Shown piece after piece: positions 9,402 through 17,060 of a stretch of DNA of 23,639 bases; the stretch's first letter is position 1, and every line of letters starts with the position of its first letter. The DNA is taken from contig DATJVP010000078.1 of assembly GCA_035581425.1 (NCBI GenBank), forward strand, positions 1-23,639. Reading direction: 5' to 3'. The notes below the pieces were generated by a model, which was not told the origin of the DNA, made no database searches, and saw nothing but the letters and a program-made list of their open reading frames with translations. The stretch comes from DASZHJ01 sp035581425 (GTDB taxonomy: Bacteria > Pseudomonadota > Alphaproteobacteria > ATCC43930 > CGMCC-115725). A program made the translations under genes and the position numbers.

Positions 9402-9713
9402 CTAAGCGGCTTTGCGCAAACGAGAATTCTCGATCACGCCCATCAGATCCGTTTCCGGCATGATGATTAGCTCTTCGCCGTCGAGCTTGATCTCGGAGCC
9501 CGACCATTTCCCGAATAGGACTCGGTCGCCGACGCGGACGTCGAGGGGGTGAACCATCCCATCTTTGGAGCGACTACCCGGTCCTACGGCGACGACTTCG
9601 CCCTCCATCGGCTTTTCCTTCGCCGTATCGGGGATGATGATTCCGCCAGCGGACTTTTCCTCCGGCGTTACGCGGCGAATCACCACGCGGTCGTGCAATG
9701 GACGGAATTTCAT
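9402..9713 (-). CDS. groS: Co-chaperonin GroES (Hsp10)
   Basis: This 103-residue protein is the heptameric lid of the GroEL chamber. It begins MKFRPLHDRVVIRRV and has the mobile loop EEKSAGGIIIPDTAKEKP (19-36), which contacts GroEL, and the GDRVLFGKWSGSEIKLDGEE segment. AGGGAG lies seven bases before ATG 9713. The frame runs upstream to 9971, but that extension is cysteine- and arginine-rich and unlike GroES. It is the first gene of a minus-strand operon with groL. Upstream are a leader hairpin and a palindrome. I do not find the CIRCE pattern TTAGCACTC-N9-GAGTGCTAA. Confidence 0.97.
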   Translation of the reverse strand: MKFRPLHDRVVIRRVTPEEKSAGGIIIPDTAKEKPMEGEVVAVGPGSRSKDGMVHPLDVRVGDRVLFGKWSGSEIKLDGEELIIMPETDLMGVIENSRLRKAA

Positions 9714-9751
9714 CGTGTGTCTCCCTATAGCCGAGCGAGCGCCAGACGGCT

Positions 9752-9771
9752 CTCGAGCCACCAGGCTCGAG
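9752..9771 (-). promoter_or_regulatory. Hairpin in the groS leader
   Basis: Read on the minus strand, arms CTCGAGCC and GGCTCGAG are perfectly complementary and enclose the 4-base loop TGGT. The hairpin lies about 40-60 bases before the groS start, probably within the 5' untranslated leader. Its role is unknown: it might stabilise the mRNA or affect transcription. It is too far from the ribosome binding site to be an obvious thermosensor on its own. Confidence 0.45.
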
Positions 9772-9800
9772 CCATCTGCGAACATTCCCGCACAAAGGTT

Positions 9801-9821
9801 ATGTGCTGTGGTACAGCACAT
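9801..9821. promoter_or_regulatory. Perfect palindrome upstream of groESL, candidate operator
   Basis: Nine-base arms ATGTGCTGT and ACAGCACAT are separated by GGT, giving a perfect inverted repeat 88-108 bases upstream of the groS start. The short spacing and perfect symmetry fit a dimeric repressor or activator site. It is not CIRCE (9-N9-9 with TTAGCACTC) and not the NifA site TGT-N10-ACA. The regulator is unknown. Confidence 0.5.
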
Positions 9822-10201
9822 GGGGTGACGCGCAAGCATCCGCAATGGGCGATGTGAGCCGTCGTGGCCCACACCCCAAAGATCACGAATCGACGCGCAC
9901 GCCGAGGAACCCGCCCGCGCCGGTGAGGGAATGACGATACATGCGGATATTTCCCTGCACGCAGACCTCAAAAATCACCAACAGACAATTTCTGACCCAC
10001 GTCGCACGAGGATCCCTGCGGAGCGCACGCCACGCCAGCGATGGAGCGTCGTTGGTCTGCTGAGCACACCTTTCAACCGGAGCCGGTGATCGGTATCATC
10101 GTGGCCAAGCCCTTGCGCATGGGAAATCCGCGAGTCCGCTCGCCCCATTCGGCATCTGCCGGTTTCGTGGCGGTGAGCGCTCGTCACAGGGAGGGAGAAA
10201 A
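9822..10201. other. Divergent intergenic region between groESL and the first ABC operon
   Basis: I find no gene here. Open frames on the minus strand look like chance. The region must hold promoters in both directions. For the plus strand a weak candidate is TTCAAC (10072-10077), a 16-base spacer, then TATCAT (10094-10099), about 100 bases before the binding-protein gene. The match is too poor to call firmly. I see no clear heat-shock sigma-32 promoter before groS. Confidence 0.35.
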
Positions 10202-11755
10202 ATGAGATACATCAGGTCGATGACCGTCGGCGTTTTGACCCTCGGGGCGCTGCTCCTGGGCGGTGGAAACGTGCGCGCGGAGTCCGTGCTCAATGTCGGC
10301 ATGGCGGCCGCCGATCTCGGTTCCCTCGATCCCCACCGCACCGCGACGACGCCGGACAAGGCGATCATCGGCTGGATGTTCAATGGGCTTGTCCGTTTCA
10401 AGCCGGGAACGATGAACCCGGAGTCGATCGAGCCCGACCTCGCGGAGAGCTGGGACACCTCGCCCGACCAGCTCACCTGGACCTTCCACCTCCGAAAGGG
10501 GGTGCAGTGCAATAACGGCTACGGCGAGCTCACCTCTGATGACGTGGTGTTCTCGCTGAAGCGCGCCGCAGATCCGAAGGTCTCCTCCTTCTCGTCGGAT
10601 TTCGCGGACTTCGCCTCGATCGAGGCGATGGATGCCTATACCGTCACGATCAAGCTGAAGCAGCGTCCTCCCAGCCTTCTCGGCATCCTCACGAACTACC
10701 AGGGCGGCAACATCGTCTGCAAGAAGGCGGTGGAGAAGCTCGGCGACGACTTCCGCACCAAGGCCGTGGGGACGGGACCCTTCGCCTTCGCGGAATACAC
10801 TCCCAACCAGTCCATCACGCTCGTCGCGAACAAGAACTATTTCCGCGGCGCCCCCAAGATCGACAAGATCGTCTATCGCTACATTCCCTCCGACGCGACG
10901 CGCGACCTCGCCTATACCTCCGGCGAGATCGATCTGATTTACGGCCGCCAGGATCAGGTCTGGGCGGAGCGCATGAAATCCGATCCGCACACGGTGGTCG
11001 ACGTCTTCGGACCCGGCGAGCTCTCGGACATGAATCTCGACATCACCAAGAAGCCGCTCGACGACCTCCGCGTACGGCAGGCGATCGCCTATGCGGTGAA
11101 CCGGGCCGAGCTCGTGAAGTTCAAGGGCGCCCTGACCGCGCGCGAGGCGGTCTCGATCATTCCCCACGACTATCTCGGCACCGACGAACACGCCCCGCTC
11201 TACCCCTACGACCCCGAGAAAGCGAAGCAGCTCCTGGCGGCGGCAGGGTTTGCGAACGGCGTCACCATCAAGGCGATCCAGACGACGCTCCCGAGCATGC
11301 TCAACACGATGCAAATCGTGCAGGCGCAACTCAAGAAGGTCGGGATCGATTTGCAGCTCGAGGTGGTGGACCATCCGACCTTCCACGCGCAGATCCGCAA
11401 GGATCTGAGCCAGGTCGTGATGTACGCGGCGGCACGGCTGCCCGTCGCCGACGTCTACCTCACTCAATTCTATCATTCCCGCAGCATCGTCGGGACACCC
11501 ACGGCGGTGACGAACTTCTCCCATTGCGGCATGGCCGACGCCGAGATCGACGGAGCGCGGACGGCGACCGATTCCGCCAAGCAAAAGGAGCTCTGGAAGA
11601 AGGCGCAGGACATATTGGTGGAGCAGGTCTGCGCGGTTCCGCTTTATGAGCAGCTCCAAGTCTGGGCGCATCGCGACAAGCTCGACTACGGCTACAAGCT
11701 GGACGCGTCGCTGACCTTGGGCCCGATCGTCAACGAAACAAGCACGCTGAAATAG
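10202..11755 (+). CDS. ABC transporter substrate-binding protein, family 5 (DppA/OppA type)
   Basis: This 517-residue periplasmic binding protein belongs to the SBP_bac_5 family, which captures peptides, nickel, opines or other solutes for an inner-membrane ABC importer. A Sec signal peptide is visible (MRYIRSMTVGVLTLGALLLG, probable cleavage after NVRA near 27). Family landmarks include AESWDTSPDQLTWTFHLRKG, the YTVTIKL strand and the DDLRVRQAIAYAVNRAEL segment. AGGGAGGGAG lies just before the ATG. It is the first gene of the importer, 49 bases before the first permease. The ligand cannot be read from the sequence; its linkage to hutF suggests a nitrogenous compound, not necessarily a peptide. 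Confidence 0.93.
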   Translation: MRYIRSMTVGVLTLGALLLGGGNVRAESVLNVGMAAADLGSLDPHRTATTPDKAIIGWMFNGLVRFKPGTMNPESIEPDLAESWDTSPDQLTWTFHLRKGVQCNNGYGELTSDDVVFSLKRAADPKVSSFSSDFADFASIEAMDAYTVTIKLKQRPPSLLGILTNYQGGNIVCKKAVEKLGDDFRTKAVGTGPFAFAEYTPNQSITLVANKNYFRGAPKIDKIVYRYIPSDATRDLAYTSGEIDLIYGRQDQVWAERMKSDPHTVVDVFGPGELSDMNLDITKKPLDDLRVRQAIAYAVNRAELVKFKGALTAREAVSIIPHDYLGTDEHAPLYPYDPEKAKQLLAAAGFANGVTIKAIQTTLPSMLNTMQIVQAQLKKVGIDLQLEVVDHPTFHAQIRKDLSQVVMYAAARLPVADVYLTQFYHSRSIVGTPTAVTNFSHCGMADAEIDGARTATDSAKQKELWKKAQDILVEQVCAVPLYEQLQVWAHRDKLDYGYKLDASLTLGPIVNETSTLK

Positions 11756-11804
11756 GCGGGGAGGCGGGCGGCAAGGACTGCAACCGGCCGCGCGGCCGAG
11801 CCGA

Positions 11805-12746
11805 ATGCTCACCTACATAGTGAAGCGCCTGCTCGTGGGGGTGCCCACCCTGCTCGCGGTGCTGACCGTGGTGTTCTTCTTCGTGCGCATCGCGCCGGGC
11901 GATCCCGCCTTCATCATCCTCGGGGATCAGGCGAGCCCCCAGGCGCTCGCGGCGGTGCGCCACGATCTCGGACTCGACCAGCCGATGCTCGCGCAATACG
12001 CCGATTTCATGGCGATGGTGCTGCGCGGCGATCTCGGCAATTCGCTCGTCACGCATCAGTCCGTCTGGGGCGAGGTCGCGAAGGTGCTGCCCTACACCAT
12101 CGAGCTCACGCTCACGGCCCTCGCGATCGGCACCGTGCTGGGCCTTCCGCTGGGTGTTCTCGCGGCGCGGCGCCGAAACGAGTTTATCGACTACGCCGCC
12201 CGCTTCCTTTCGCTGCTGGGCTTGTCGTTTCCAGCTTTCGTCTCGGCGATCCTGCTGCTGCTGGCCTTCGCAATCGAACTGCGCTGGTTTCCCGTGATCA
12301 GCGAGGCTCGTGCGAACGATCCCATGAGCCGTCTCTCGGCGTTGGCGCTCCCCGCGGTCAATCTCGGCCTCATCATGGTCGCCTACGTCATGCGCGTCGC
12401 ACGGTCGAGCATGCTCGGCGTCCTCGGCGAGGATTACATCCGCACCGCGCGCTCCAAGGGGGTACCCGCGGGGATCGTGGTCTGGCGGCACGCGCTCAGG
12501 AACGCGCTCATTCCCGTTGTCACGGTCGTCGGCCTCTATCTCGGCGTACTCATTGGCAACTCCGTGCTGACGGAGATCGTCTTCAACCGCCCCGGCCTCG
12601 GCAAGCTGATCGTCAACGCTCTCAATCAGCGCGACTACACGATGCTGGAGGGATTGATGGTGATCTACGCCTTCTTCATCGTGATCGCGAACCTGCTGAC
12701 GGATCTCACCTACGGCATGGTCGATCCGCGCGTGAAGCACCAATGA
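11805..12746 (+). CDS. ABC transporter permease, DppB type
   Basis: This 313-residue inner-membrane protein is the first permease of the peptide-type importer. It has about six membrane segments, beginning LTYIVKRLLVGVPTLLAVLT, the family's typical N-terminus. The EAA loop that contacts the ATPases reads YIRTARSKGVPAGIVVWRHA followed by LRNALIP. The C-terminus LTDLTYGMVDPRVKH is characteristic of DppB. The ribosome binding site is weak. Its stop overlaps the start of the next permease by four bases (ATGA), suggesting translational coupling. Confidence 0.94.
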   Translation: MLTYIVKRLLVGVPTLLAVLTVVFFFVRIAPGDPAFIILGDQASPQALAAVRHDLGLDQPMLAQYADFMAMVLRGDLGNSLVTHQSVWGEVAKVLPYTIELTLTALAIGTVLGLPLGVLAARRRNEFIDYAARFLSLLGLSFPAFVSAILLLLAFAIELRWFPVISEARANDPMSRLSALALPAVNLGLIMVAYVMRVARSSMLGVLGEDYIRTARSKGVPAGIVVWRHALRNALIPVVTVVGLYLGVLIGNSVLTEIVFNRPGLGKLIVNALNQRDYTMLEGLMVIYAFFIVIANLLTDLTYGMVDPRVKHQ

Positions 12747-13612
12747 CCGTCGCACCCGCGACGCGCGAGACCGGCGCGCTCGCGCGATTTGGGACGGCGC
12801 TGCGTCGGCACAAGATGGCGTCGCTTGGCGGCGGCATCGTCGTGCTCGCGGCGCTGAGCGCGATCTTCGCGCCCTGGCTTTCGCCGCACGATCCGCTCGA
12901 GCAGGACGTGCTGCTTCGTCTCGCGGGCCCGTCGGCGGATTTTCCTCTCGGCAACGATTCCTTCGGCCGCGACATCCTCTCGCGTATCCTCTGGGGCGGA
13001 CGCGTCTCGCTCTACGTCAGCACGGCGTCGGTGCTCATTGCGATCGTGCTCGGCGGAGCGATCGGAATTCTCGCGGGCTATGTCGGGGGCCTCTTCGATC
13101 GCATCGTGATGGCGGCGATGGATGTGCTGCTGTCGTTCCCGACGCTAGTGATGGGATTGCTGGTGGTCGCCATGCTGGGACCGACCGTCGGCAACTTGAT
13201 CCTCGCGATCACGCTGACGGCGGTGGCACCCTTTGCCCGTATCGCCCGCGCACCGACGCTCACGATCAAGGAGCGGGACTTTATCGAGGCCGGGAGGGCG
13301 CTGGGATTCTCGAATCTGCGCATTATGATCGTTCACATATTGCCGAACGTGATCGACGAGATCCTCGTGATGGCCTCGCTCTGGCTCGCGACCGCGATCC
13401 GCACCGAAGCCTCGCTCAGCTTCATCGGCCTCGGCGTGAGACCGCCCACGGCGACCTGGGGCGGCATGATCCGCGAGGGCTTCGAGAACATCCTCGATCA
13501 GCCCCTGCTCGCGATCTTCCCGAGCATCGCCATCCTCGTCGTCATGTTCGGCCTCAACATGCTCGGCGACGGCCTACGCGATACCTCCGACCCGAGGCTC
13601 CGCCATGAGTGA
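12743..13612 (+). CDS. ABC transporter permease, DppC type
   Basis: This 289-residue inner-membrane protein is the partner of the preceding permease. It has the DppC pattern: a cytoplasmic N-terminus, one membrane segment (LGGGIVVLAALSAIFAPWL), the periplasmic SPHDPLEQD...PLGNDSFGRDILSR region, and then the transport domain. The EAA loop is EAGRALGFSNLRIMIVHILP followed by NVI. It ends DGLRDTSDPRLRHE, as usual for the family. It overlaps its upstream neighbour by four bases and its downstream neighbour by eight. Confidence 0.94.
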   Translation: MTVAPATRETGALARFGTALRRHKMASLGGGIVVLAALSAIFAPWLSPHDPLEQDVLLRLAGPSADFPLGNDSFGRDILSRILWGGRVSLYVSTASVLIAIVLGGAIGILAGYVGGLFDRIVMAAMDVLLSFPTLVMGLLVVAMLGPTVGNLILAITLTAVAPFARIARAPTLTIKERDFIEAGRALGFSNLRIMIVHILPNVIDEILVMASLWLATAIRTEASLSFIGLGVRPPTATWGGMIREGFENILDQPLLAIFPSIAILVVMFGLNMLGDGLRDTSDPRLRHE

Positions 13613-14615
13613 TGCGAGCGGACGCGAATTGGCTCTGGACGTCCGAGGCCTTACGACGGAGTTTCGCATCAACGGCCGCTGGTATCCCGCCGTTCGTGAC
13701 GTTAGCTTTGCACTGAAGCGCAACGAGACCCTGGCCCTGGTGGGAGAATCCGGTTGCGGCAAGAGCATCACCGCGCTCTCGATCATGGGCCTCGTGCCCA
13801 AGGCGAACGGACGGGTCGCCGCCGGGCAGGTGCTGCTCGATGGACGCAATCTCCTCGCGTTGAGCGAGCAGCAGATGGAGAAGATCCGGGGCGGGGCGAT
13901 CGCCATGATCTTCCAGGAGCCGATGACGTCGCTCAATCCGGTTTTGCCCATCGGATTCCAGGTCGCCGAGGCGCTTCGCTATCACACCGATCTCTCGGAG
14001 TCCGAAGCCAAGGCCCGCGCGCTGGAACTCCTTCAGCACGTCAAGATTCCTTCGGCGGCGAGGCGCATTGCCGACTACCCGCACCAATTCAGCGGGGGCA
14101 TGCGTCAGCGCGTGATGATAGCGATTGCTCTCGCCTGCAATCCCCGCGTAATCCTCGCGGACGAGCCGACGACGGCGCTCGATGTGACGATCCAAGCCCA
14201 GGTACTGGCCCTCCTCGCGGAGCTGAAGGCGGAGACGGGCCTCGCGATGATCTTCATCACGCACAATCTCGGCGTCGTCGCCTCGATTGCCGACAGGGTC
14301 GCGGTGATGTACGCGGGAGACATCGTCGAGCTCGCGGAGGTGGGTGAGCTCTTCCGGCGGCCGACTCACCCCTACACAGAAGCGCTGCTCGCTTCGATTC
14401 CACGGGTCGATCGCGACGCCGGGGATCTCAAGCCCATCCCCGGCCAAGTTCCCCCGATCACGGCAATGCCCGCGGGCTGCCGCTACGCGGACCGCTGCCC
14501 GCTGCGCGAGCCACGATGCACGCAGGAGAGTCCACCGCTCAGCCCGCTCGCGGACAGTGCCGAGCATTTCGCGCGCTGTTGGGTCCGTGCGGGCACGGGA
14601 GGGAGCGCGGCATGA
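13605..14615 (+). CDS. ABC transporter ATP-binding protein, DppD type
   Basis: This 336-residue ATPase powers the peptide-type importer. Walker A is GESGCGKSI, the Q loop lies in MIFQEPMTSLNPV, the signature is FSGGMRQRVMIA, Walker B is VILADEPTTALDV, and the switch His is in FITHNLGV. The C-terminal oligo_HPY segment has the spaced cysteines CRYADRCPLREPRC seen in DppD/OppD proteins. All catalytic motifs are intact. GAGG precedes the ATG within the end of the permease gene, and the stop overlaps the next ATG by four bases. Confidence 0.95.
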   Translation: MSDASGRELALDVRGLTTEFRINGRWYPAVRDVSFALKRNETLALVGESGCGKSITALSIMGLVPKANGRVAAGQVLLDGRNLLALSEQQMEKIRGGAIAMIFQEPMTSLNPVLPIGFQVAEALRYHTDLSESEAKARALELLQHVKIPSAARRIADYPHQFSGGMRQRVMIAIALACNPRVILADEPTTALDVTIQAQVLALLAELKAETGLAMIFITHNLGVVASIADRVAVMYAGDIVELAEVGELFRRPTHPYTEALLASIPRVDRDAGDLKPIPGQVPPITAMPAGCRYADRCPLREPRCTQESPPLSPLADSAEHFARCWVRAGTGGSAA

Positions 14616-15607
14616 GCGGCGTGCTTCTCGACGTACAAGGCCTGAGCAAGAGTTTCACGGTGCGTCGGGGCTTCATGGGCGGCGCCCTCGCGACGGTGCA
14701 CGCGCTCAACGGGGTCTCCTTCTCCATCGGACCCGGCGAGGCCTTCGGGCTCGTCGGTGAATCCGGTTGCGGAAAATCGACAGCAGGACGCGCCATTCTG
14801 CGCCTCATCGAGGCGGATTCCGGGACGGTCCTGTTCAAGGGTGAGAGCGTCTTTGCGGCCGACACGGGCGCGCTGCGCCGACTGCGGCGCCAAATGCAAA
14901 TCGTCTTCCAGGATCCCTACTCGTCACTCAATCCGCGCCGCACCATCAACCAGACCCTGAGCGAGCCGATGCGCGTCCATGGCATGGGAAGCTCTACCGA
15001 GATCCGGGAGGCGGTGCACGCGGTGCTCGGCGAGGTCGGCATGCCAAGCGACGCCGCGGGAAAATATCCGCACGAGTTCAGCGGCGGACAGCGCCAACGG
15101 ATCGGCATTGCCCGCGCCTTGGTGCTGCAGCCCGAGCTCGTCGTCGCGGACGAGCCGGTCTCCGCCCTCGACGTCTCGATCCAGGCGCAGATATTGGTGC
15201 TGCTGCGCAATCTCCAGCAAAAGCGCAATCTGAGCTTCGTCTTCATTTCGCACGATCTAGGGGTGGTGCGGCATTTCTGCCGCTCCGTCGCGGTCATGTA
15301 TCTCGGGCGCATCGTCGAGCGCGGCCCGATTCCCGGGATTTTCGACGAGCCGCTCCACCCCTATACGCGCGCTCTTCGCAACGCCTCGCCGGTGCCGGAT
15401 CCCGCCGCCAAGGTGACCATGGCAAAGCTCGAGGGCGAGGTCGCCTCGGCGCTCGCACCACCAAGCGGATGTCACTTCCATCCGCGCTGTCCCCACGCGA
15501 CCGAGATCTGCCGCCAGGTCTATCCGCCCTGGACCGAGCTGAGCAGCGGGCGCGGCGTCGCGTGCCACCTCTATCCTCCGGAGCCGACGGGAGCAGCACC
15601 ATCATGA
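14612..15607 (+). CDS. ABC transporter ATP-binding protein, DppF type
   Basis: This 331-residue ATPase is the second nucleotide-binding subunit of the importer. Walker A is GESGCGKST, the Q loop IVFQDPYSSLNPR, the signature FSGGQRQRIGIARAL, Walker B LVVADEPVSALDV, and the H loop FISHDLGV. The C-terminal cysteine segment is GCHFHPRCPHATEIC. The frame is open further upstream, but ATG 14612 has GGGAGGGAG just before it, and the protein then starts with the family's usual short strand. It overlaps dppD-like and hutF by four bases each. Confidence 0.95.
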   Translation: MSGVLLDVQGLSKSFTVRRGFMGGALATVHALNGVSFSIGPGEAFGLVGESGCGKSTAGRAILRLIEADSGTVLFKGESVFAADTGALRRLRRQMQIVFQDPYSSLNPRRTINQTLSEPMRVHGMGSSTEIREAVHAVLGEVGMPSDAAGKYPHEFSGGQRQRIGIARALVLQPELVVADEPVSALDVSIQAQILVLLRNLQQKRNLSFVFISHDLGVVRHFCRSVAVMYLGRIVERGPIPGIFDEPLHPYTRALRNASPVPDPAAKVTMAKLEGEVASALAPPSGCHFHPRCPHATEICRQVYPPWTELSSGRGVACHLYPPEPTGAAPS

Positions 15608-16977
15608 CCGTCCTCTATGCCGAGACGGCGCTGCTGCCGGAGGGATGGGCGGAGGCTGTGCGTATCACGATCGACCCTGCCGGCGTCATCGCCTCTATCG
15701 AGCGCGACGCCGATGCGGCGGGTGCCGAGCGCCTTACGGGCCCCGCTCTGCCGGGAATGCCCAATCTCCACTCCCATGCTTTTCAGCGCGCGATGGCGGG
15801 GCTGACGGAGCGCAAGAGCCCCACAGGCGACGATTTCTGGAGCTGGCGCGAAACGATGTACCGCTTCCTCGCGGTGCTCGAGCCCGAGGACGTCCGAGCG
15901 ATCGCGGCTCAGCTTTACGTCGAGATGGTGAAGGCGGGATACACGACCGTCGGGGAATTCCACTATCTGCACAACGGCCGCGACGGCCAACCCTATGCCG
16001 ACCGTGCGATCATGTGCGACGCACTCGTCGAGGCCGCCGCCGAGGCTGGAATCGGACTGACGCTCTTGCCCGTGCTCTACCAGACCAGCGGCTTCGGCGG
16101 CATCGCGCCGACCGAGGCGCAAGGGCGATTTCTTGGAACTCCCGAGTCGATCCTCGAGACGATCGCGGATTTGCGGCGTCGATACCGGAATTCACCGGTG
16201 CTGCGCATCGGAATCGCGCCGCATTCGCTCCGCGCCGTCAGATCCGAGGCGCTCCGGGCAGCGATCGCCGGCCTCCACGACCTGGATCCCACGGCCCCAG
16301 TGCATCTGCACATATCCGAGCAGACCGCCGAGGTCGAACAGTGCCTGAAGTGGAGCGGTCAGCGGCCGGTCGCCTGGCTTCTCGATCATGCCGGGGTGGA
16401 TCGGAAGTGGTGCCTCGTGCACGCCACCCACATCGACGCCGGCGAGACCGCGCGCCTCGCAGCCACCGGCGCGGCCGTGGGTCTCTGTCCCACCACCGAG
16501 GCCAATCTCGGCGACGGCTTGTTCCCGTTCGCGGAGTTCGCGAGTGCCGGCGGCATCTGGGGCATCGGCTCGGACAGCCACGTCTCCGTCAATCCGATCG
16601 AGGAGCTGCGCTTGCTCGAATACGGCCAACGTCTCTTCGCTCGCCGGCGCGCTCTCGCAGCGACCGACGCCAATGCCTCGACGGGCGTTGCTCTCTGGCG
16701 CGCCGCGCTCGCAGGCGGCCGCCAAGCTCTTGCGCAACCCATCGGGCGTCTTACTCCCGGCGAGCGCGCGGACATTCTGGTGCTCGACGCGGCTTCGCCC
16801 GCGCTCTATGGGCGCAGGCGCGACGACCTCCTGGATTCGCTTGTGTTTGCCGCCGGCCCCTCAGCAATCCATGAGGTCATGATCGCTGGACATTGGGTCG
16901 TGCGCGGACGCCGTCACATCGCGGAGGATCGCGTCCTCGAGCGCTACCGCAAAACCTTGGATAGGCTCGCGATCTAG
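15604..16977 (+). CDS. hutF: Formimidoylglutamate deiminase
   Basis: This 457-residue amidohydrolase-superfamily enzyme converts N-formimino-L-glutamate to N-formyl-L-glutamate and ammonia in the five-step histidine degradation route. It has the HutF landmarks along its whole length: the ETALLPEGWAE start, LPGMPNLHSHAFQRAMAG (metal ligands His56 and His58), the FWSWRETMYRFLA and VGEFHYLHN segments, LPVLYQTSGFGG, HISEQTAEVEQC, VHATH, STEAN-like TTEANLGDGLFP, and GSDSHVS, whose Asp is the usual catalytic residue. It closely resembles Pseudomonas HutF as I recall it. The start overlaps the preceding ATPase stop by four bases. No hutH, hutU, hutI or hutG is in the window, so it may serve a compound brought in by the adjacent importer. 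Confidence 0.93.
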   Translation: MTVLYAETALLPEGWAEAVRITIDPAGVIASIERDADAAGAERLTGPALPGMPNLHSHAFQRAMAGLTERKSPTGDDFWSWRETMYRFLAVLEPEDVRAIAAQLYVEMVKAGYTTVGEFHYLHNGRDGQPYADRAIMCDALVEAAAEAGIGLTLLPVLYQTSGFGGIAPTEAQGRFLGTPESILETIADLRRRYRNSPVLRIGIAPHSLRAVRSEALRAAIAGLHDLDPTAPVHLHISEQTAEVEQCLKWSGQRPVAWLLDHAGVDRKWCLVHATHIDAGETARLAATGAAVGLCPTTEANLGDGLFPFAEFASAGGIWGIGSDSHVSVNPIEELRLLEYGQRLFARRRALAATDANASTGVALWRAALAGGRQALAQPIGRLTPGERADILVLDAASPALYGRRRDDLLDSLVFAAGPSAIHEVMIAGHWVVRGRRHIAEDRVLERYRKTLDRLAI

Positions 16978-16997
16978 ATCCCGCGGCGCGACGGTGT

Positions 16998-17025
16998 TTG
17001 CGCGGGGAATGATGGGATGCATAAT
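16998..17025 (+). promoter_or_regulatory. Possible internal sigma-70-type promoter
   Basis: In the 83-base gap after hutF, TTGCGC (16998-17003) and CATAAT (17020-17025) are separated by 16 bases. The -10 match is good and the -35 match poor. It could give the second transporter its own transcript, but it is weak evidence. Confidence 0.3.
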
Positions 17026-17060
17026 ACCGGGGGCGCGAATTCCGATCGGGAGGGGATGCT

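Noticed and set aside
9801..9821. Reading the groESL palindrome as CIRCE or a NifA site
   Set aside because: CIRCE has 9-base arms TTAGCACTC/GAGTGCTAA with a 9-base spacer, and NifA sites are TGT-N10-ACA; here the arms differ and the spacer is 3 bases.
10184..11812. 542-codon minus-strand frame antisense to the binding-protein gene
   Set aside because: It mirrors the real gene's codon pattern, has Arg/His/Asp/Glu-rich composition without any motif, and the plus strand has a signal peptide and family landmarks.
11730..12755. 341-codon minus-strand frame antisense to the DppB-type permease
   Set aside because: It is a highly charged, repetitive translation with no domain, a typical shadow of a membrane-protein gene in high-GC DNA.
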